A stretch of 64,000 nt of DNA. It comes from Sphingomonas sp. Leaf407 (GTDB lineage: Bacteria > Pseudomonadota > Alphaproteobacteria > Sphingomonadales > Sphingomonadaceae). Below the pieces are notes generated by a model, which was not told the origin of the DNA, did not search any database, and saw nothing but the letters and a program-made list of their open reading frames with translations. Where the stretch lies: positions 349,300-413,299 of the forward strand of contig NZ_LMQO01000004.1 of the NCBI RefSeq assembly GCF_001425385.1, read 5' to 3'. Below are positions 59,779-64,000 of this stretch, in pieces. Within the stretch, counting starts at the first letter, position 1. Each line of letters starts with the position of its first letter. The position numbers were made by a program, and so were the translations under genes.

Positions 59779-62700
59779 GGGCGACGATGTCCCGGGGCAG
59801 GCGGATCGTCAGGCGATAGCCGTTCGCATCCGCCCTGCCGTCGATCGCGCCGCGCAACTGGCGGATGCTGGTTTCCACCAGTATCGACCCGAAGCCACGG
59901 CGCGGCATGGCGTCGTCCTCGCGGCGGCTGGCCCCTTCTTCGGTCCACATGATCTCGATCCTGTCGTCGTCCAGTGCCCATGCGACTCGCAGGCTGCCCC
60001 CCGCCGTGTCGCCCAGCGCACCATATTTCATCGAATTGGTTGCCCATTCGTGCAGCACCAACGCAAGCGGCGACAAACAGGTCCGGTCGAGTTCGGCCGC
60101 CGGCCCGTCGATGGCGATCGTGGCATGGTCGCGATAGGGCGCGAGCGTCGCCTCGACCAGTTCCTTCAGCCCCACCGCCTGCGGCTTGCCGGCGGGCGAG
60201 GCGAGCGAATGCGCGCGACCCAGCGCGGCGATGCGGTGGCGGATGTCGTTCGCGAAGGCGGGCACGTCGCTCTGGTTGCGCGCGGCGATGGTAATCATGC
60301 CGGCGATCACCGCGAACAGGTTCTTTACCCGGTGGTTCATCTCGCGCAGCATCAGCTCGCGGGTTTCGGCCAGCGCATATTCGGGCGTCACGTCGATCGA
60401 CACGCCGACGAGGCGCGCCGGGCTGCTGCCGGCGATCACCCGGCCGAATCCCTTGACCCAGCGGACCTCGTCCCCCTCGCGCCGGACGCGGAAGGTCGCC
60501 TCGTAATCGCCGTTGCGCTCGACCGCGCGGCGCAATGCCGCCTCGACGCCGGCCCGGTCCTCGGGCTCGATCCGGGCGAGCAGCGGATCGATCCGCGTCG
60601 CGTCGCCGCCGGCGATCTCGAACAACTGCTGTTCGACCGCGTCGAGCACCGTCTCGCCCGTCTCGGGGCAATATTCCCACACGCCGATCCCCGCCGCCTT
60701 GATCGCGAGGTCGAGCCGCTCCCGCTCCGAGGCGAGTTGCCGTTCGAGCGAAAGCGCGTCGGTGATATCGGTAAGGACGAGGGTGGTGCCGTCGACCAGC
60801 CCGCTCTGGGTGCGATAGGGCAGCACGCGCATCGAGAAGACATGCGCGCCATCGGCGGTGCTCACGCGGCGCTGCACCGCCGGCGCGCCGCCCGCGACCG
60901 CGCGGGCATCGTCGAGGTGGCCGGTGCCGGTCAGCCGGCTGGCGACGTCGGTCAGCGGGCGCCCGCGATCGGCGGGTTTCAGCGGGAAGATGGCGGTCGC
61001 CGCCTCGGTATAGCTGCGCACCTTCAGATCGGCGTCGAGCACCACCACCGCCAGCTCGGTCGACTGGTAGAAGTTGCGCAGGTCCGAATTGGCGACGGTA
61101 AGCTGGTCGACCTTGCTCTTCAGTTCGTCGTTGACCGTGGACAGCTCTTCGTTGGTCGATTGCAGCTCCTCGTTCATCGACATCATTTCTTCGTTGGAGC
61201 TTTTCAGCTCCTCGTTCGCCGTCTCCAGCTCCTCGATCGCGGCGCGCAGGCGGTGGCGGGTCAGGCGCAGCTCGTCCTCCAGCGCCTCCATATGATCGTC
61301 GCTGGGTTCGAGGTCGTGCAGCTCGCCCTCGTCGACCGGGCGGAACGGTCCGGTGTCGCGGAACACGAACAGCAAGGTGCCGTCGCCCAGCGGATCGCAG
61401 ATCACTTCGATCGGCTGGATGCCGTAATCGGTTTCGACCGCAACATCGCGCACGATCGCGCGGCGGCGTTCCTCGCGCGCCTGGCGCAGCAGCGGGCCGA
61501 TGACGGTGCGCAGGCCGGGCCGGGCAAGGTTCACCGCGCTGCTGCCGCCGGTGCGCGTCACCGGAAATTCGAAATAGCGGCTGAGCTTGCCATAGGCCGA
61601 GATGATCGCCCCGTCCTGATCGACGATCAGGCTGGGCGGGGCATAGCGTTCGACCATGCGGCGGATCGCCAGCACTTCGTTGCTGAGCGCGCTCCCGCCG
61701 CCGGCCCCCGCGCGTTCGCGGCGCGGCGGGTGGGTCCGGCCGTTGCCGGGCAGGTCGATCGGATAATTGGGCGCGCCGGGCGCGCGTTCGAACAGCCGCG
61801 CGGGCTGATCGATCGGTTGAAAGAGATGCTCGAACCGGCCGACGCTTTCGGAGGGGCCGAGGAACAGATAGCCGCCGGGGCGCAGCGCGTAATGGAGCAG
61901 CGGCACCACCGATTGCTGCAACCGGTCGTCGAAATAGATCAGCAGGTTGCGACACGACACCAGATCGATCCGCGAGAACGGCGGGTCCTTCACCAGACTG
62001 TGGCTGGAAAAGCGGATCATGTCGCGAATCGGCGCGGCGATGGTGAAACGATCGGTATGCGGAACGGTATAGCGTTCGCGCAGGTCGGCCGGAATATCAG
62101 CCATGGCGGAGAGCGGGTAGCTGCCGTCGCGCGCCAGCCCCAGCATCTGTTCGTCGATGTCGGTCGCGAAGATCTGCACCGCCAGCGGCTGTCCGGTGGT
62201 GCGTGCGGCATCGGCGAACAGCATGGCGATGGTATAGGCTTCCTCGCCGCTCGAACAGCCCGGGATCCAGATGCGCAGGTCGTCGTCAGCGGCGCGGTTC
62301 TGCGTCAGCGGCTTGACGACCTGTTCGTTCAGGACCGCGAACGCCTCGCCATCGCGGAAGAAACGGGTGACGTTGATGAGCAGGTCGCGGAACAGCGCCT
62401 CGCACTCGTCGGCGTCGCCGCGGATGCGGTTGAGATAGGCACGGCCGGTGGCGATGCCCAGCACGTGCATCCGCCGTTCGACCCGGCGGACGAAGGTCGA
62501 TCGTTTATAGCCCGAAAAGTCGTGGCCGATCGCGCCGCGCAGCACGCGGCACAGTTCGTCGACATGATCGGCGACGATCTCGGCCTGCGCCTCGTCCCCC
62601 TCGCGGCCGCGCCGCTGGAAAAAGCCCTGCAGGCATTCGAGGATGTCGCCAGCGGGGCGGACGAAATCGATCAGGCCGGTGCCAACCGCCGATAGCGGCA

Positions 62701-63187
62701 TGCCGTCGTAGCGCGCGCTTTCGGGCTGCTGCACCACGCAGACGCCGCCATTCTCCTTGATCGCGCGCAGGCCCGTGGTGCCATCGGCGCCGGTGCCCGA
62801 CAGGATGACGCAGGCGGCGTTCGCCTGCTGGTCGCCGGCCAGCGACTGGAAGAAATCGTCGATCGGGCGGCGCAGCCCGCGCGGCTGCTGAAATTCGGTG
62901 AGTTCGAGCACGCCGTCGCGAATGGCGAGGCCGCGCCCGGGGGGAATGATATAGACCTTGTCGGCCTCGATCCGCTCGCCGCCGGCGCTTTGCAGCACTT
63001 CGAGCACGGTGTTGCGGTCGAGGAGCTGCGCCAGCATGCTTTCGTGATTGGGATCGAGATGCTGGACGATCACGAAGGCCAGCCCGGTCGGCAGCCGCGC
63101 CGGGGCGAGCATGTCGCGCAGCGCCTCCAAGCCGCCCGCTGACGCGCCGATCCCGACGATGGGCACCGCCCCGGTGCCGTCAGCCAT
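59771..63187 (-). CDS. CheB-CheR-PAS-HWE hybrid histidine kinase
   Basis: A 1138-residue multi-domain protein. Residues 1-190 are a CheB methylesterase (GASAGGLEALRDML, GTGADGTTGLRAIKENGG); 210-460 a CheR methyltransferase (IWIPGCSSGEEAYTIAML); about 640-685 a signalling coiled coil (EELKSSNEEMMSMNEELQST); then two PAS domains; and a C-terminal HWE kinase with His952 in REMNHRVKNLFAV, the LHEWATNSMKYGAL nucleotide motif near 1046 and IMWTEEG. The start ATG at 63187 overlaps the LOV gene by eight bases. No membrane helix. It should phosphorylate the adjacent receiver; whether the CheB/CheR parts still modify proteins is unknown. Confidence 0.93.
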   Translation of the reverse strand: MADGTGAVPIVGIGASAGGLEALRDMLAPARLPTGLAFVIVQHLDPNHESMLAQLLDRNTVLEVLQSAGGERIEADKVYIIPPGRGLAIRDGVLELTEFQQPRGLRRPIDDFFQSLAGDQQANAACVILSGTGADGTTGLRAIKENGGVCVVQQPESARYDGMPLSAVGTGLIDFVRPAGDILECLQGFFQRRGREGDEAQAEIVADHVDELCRVLRGAIGHDFSGYKRSTFVRRVERRMHVLGIATGRAYLNRIRGDADECEALFRDLLINVTRFFRDGEAFAVLNEQVVKPLTQNRAADDDLRIWIPGCSSGEEAYTIAMLFADAARTTGQPLAVQIFATDIDEQMLGLARDGSYPLSAMADIPADLRERYTVPHTDRFTIAAPIRDMIRFSSHSLVKDPPFSRIDLVSCRNLLIYFDDRLQQSVVPLLHYALRPGGYLFLGPSESVGRFEHLFQPIDQPARLFERAPGAPNYPIDLPGNGRTHPPRRERAGAGGGSALSNEVLAIRRMVERYAPPSLIVDQDGAIISAYGKLSRYFEFPVTRTGGSSAVNLARPGLRTVIGPLLRQAREERRRAIVRDVAVETDYGIQPIEVICDPLGDGTLLFVFRDTGPFRPVDEGELHDLEPSDDHMEALEDELRLTRHRLRAAIEELETANEELKSSNEEMMSMNEELQSTNEELSTVNDELKSKVDQLTVANSDLRNFYQSTELAVVVLDADLKVRSYTEAATAIFPLKPADRGRPLTDVASRLTGTGHLDDARAVAGGAPAVQRRVSTADGAHVFSMRVLPYRTQSGLVDGTTLVLTDITDALSLERQLASERERLDLAIKAAGIGVWEYCPETGETVLDAVEQQLFEIAGGDATRIDPLLARIEPEDRAGVEAALRRAVERNGDYEATFRVRREGDEVRWVKGFGRVIAGSSPARLVGVSIDVTPEYALAETRELMLREMNHRVKNLFAVIAGMITIAARNQSDVPAFANDIRHRIAALGRAHSLASPAGKPQAVGLKELVEATLAPYRDHATIAIDGPAAELDRTCLSPLALVLHEWATNSMKYGALGDTAGGSLRVAWALDDDRIEIMWTEEGASRREDDAMPRRGFGSILVETSIRQLRGAIDGRADANGYRLTIRLPRDIVAHG

Positions 63188-63737
63188 GATGGTCGACGTC
63201 CAGTCCGGCAAGCATCAGCTTGGCCTGGGCCACGGTGGCGGCGGTGTTGGCGATGGTCAGCAGCGTTCCTTCGATCAGAATGCCCGCATCCTCGGCGATC
63301 GGCATCAGCCGGTCGAGCGTCCGGCCGAGCGCTGCGTCATAGTCGGCCAGCAACCCGCCCTGCGACCGGCTGACGTCGAACTGCGAGGCGAGGATATAGT
63401 CGTGGACCCCGTCCTGCGATTTCAGCCGCGACATATAGAGTAGGTTGACGAACGGCGTGCCGTCCTTGCGAAAATTGACGATCGGCGTGCGGACATTCGC
63501 TTGGCGCGGATGGGTAAGAAACTCGCGCAAGCGGGCGCGGGGTTCGGCGTTGGCCGCGTCGCGCTGGAGCATGCGGCAGTTCCGCCCGACCACGTCGTCG
63601 GGCGCATAGCCGGTCAGCGCGGTGAACGCGGGGTTGACCAGCAGCAGCGCATTGTCCTCCCGCGCGCACGCCAGCGCCAGTGCGACCCGCGAGGCAAGCG
63701 CATAGTCGACCAACGATCGTGGAAGCTCGGGGGACAC
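63180..63737 (-). CDS. short LOV-domain photoreceptor
   Basis: A 185-residue protein. The LOV signature GRNCRMLQRD places the adduct-forming Cys at residue 54; the flavin-contact Asn pair is N88 and N98 (VNFRKDGTPFVNLL) and the signalling Gln is Q119 (YILASQFDVS). A C-terminal helical extension of about 60 residues follows with no effector domain. It should bind FMN and react to blue light. The start is a GTG at 63735-63737 behind CGGAGC. It overlaps the kinase gene, so it probably feeds the light signal to that kinase by protein contact. Confidence 0.9.
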   Translation of the reverse strand: MSPELPRSLVDYALASRVALALACAREDNALLLVNPAFTALTGYAPDDVVGRNCRMLQRDAANAEPRARLREFLTHPRQANVRTPIVNFRKDGTPFVNLLYMSRLKSQDGVHDYILASQFDVSRSQGGLLADYDAALGRTLDRLMPIAEDAGILIEGTLLTIANTAATVAQAKLMLAGLDVDHHG

Positions 63738-63864
63738 GCTTGCTCCGATCCTAAACAGCGTTCCGGGTTAGCCGCAAAGCCGCCTGCTCTACAAGGGCGG
63801 TGGCCGCGATTGGCCGGATCGGCGCGGCGACGGTACGAAAGCTGGCGCATTTTGGCCGAAACGC

Positions 63865-63896
63865 AAAAAAGCCCCCACGGAAAATTCCGAAGAGGC
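63865..63896 (-). terminator. intrinsic terminator after tRNA-fMet
   Basis: On the minus strand GCCTCTTCGGAA and TTCCGTGGGGGC form an imperfect stem with G-T pairs, followed by TTTTTT. It lies 10 bases after the tRNA end. The 127 bases between it and the LOV start show no clear promoter. Confidence 0.7.
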
Positions 63897-63906
63897 GTTG
63901 TAGTTT

Positions 63907-63983
<77 letters not shown>

Positions 63984-64000
63984 ACACCTTGTTCGCCGTT

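Noticed and set aside
59738..62695. 985-codon plus-strand frame opposite the hybrid kinase
   Set aside because: Same antisense pattern; the kinase on the minus strand explains the region fully.

Overview
The window is a chromosomal segment of a GC-rich alphaproteobacterium. The best match is Sphingomonadales (Sphingomonas or a relative). The pointers are the gene order DUF3576 lipoprotein-leuS-lptE-holA, the rpoZ type, an initiator tRNA with the C1:A72 mismatch, an HscC-type Hsp70 pair, HWE-kinase signalling and several families of GC-rich intergenic palindromes. Nearly all genes are tightly packed, many with 4-base ATGA/GTGA stop-start overlaps. No prophage, integrase, transposase, CRISPR array or rRNA was seen.

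Layout. (1) 1-2.7 kb: the tail of a thioredoxin-fold protein, two small unknown proteins, a Tat-exported Gfo/Idh/MocA oxidoreductase and a secreted cupin. (2) 2.8-13.7 kb, minus strand: an assimilatory nitrate cluster read as narK-type transporter, outer-membrane channel, nirB, nirD, nasA, cobA. It is preceded by a leader with an ANTAR-type hairpin and an intrinsic terminator, and next to it lies the nasT-nasS sensor pair that would read that leader. (3) 13.8-27 kb: tRNA-Gln, ppx, rlmE, an SDR/HxlR divergent pair, rpoZ, a phospholipase D-type synthase, an Hsp70 (HscC-like) overlapping a J-like membrane protein, tRNA-Leu, then holA-lptE-leuS-DUF3576. (4) 27-39 kb: a predicted outer-membrane protein, a TauE/SafE permease, a flavin reductase, a cytochrome b with a molybdopterin (YedY-like) lipoprotein, argG, an unknown polytopic membrane protein, a GNAT protein, an MscS channel and a metC-sseA sulfur pair. 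(5) 39-46 kb: a TetR regulator facing a leucine/isovalerate operon (isovaleryl-CoA dehydrogenase, both methylcrotonyl-CoA carboxylase subunits, a MaoC hydratase and a CitE-like lyase). (6) 46-48.7 kb: a small stress-type cluster (CsbD, PAS-LuxR regulator, mini-CsbD, entericidin). (7) 48.8-59 kb: a membrane diguanylate cyclase with a propeller sensor, a PaoABC-like molybdenum hydroxylase and a large VIT/DUF2135 exported protein. (8) 59.4-63.8 kb: a LOV photosensor, a CheB-CheR-PAS-HWE kinase and a single-domain receiver in one overlapping operon, then tRNA-fMet.

The most interesting signals are: the nitrate leader/NasT attenuation system, where NasT has Asn at the usual phospho-Asp position; the MaoC+CitE pair replacing the usual last two steps of leucine breakdown; the split LOV/HWE-kinase/receiver operon; palindromic repeats, one of which supplies the N-terminus of NasA; and several perfect palindromes that look like operators. 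All functional calls rest on reading motifs and context by eye; no database search was run.
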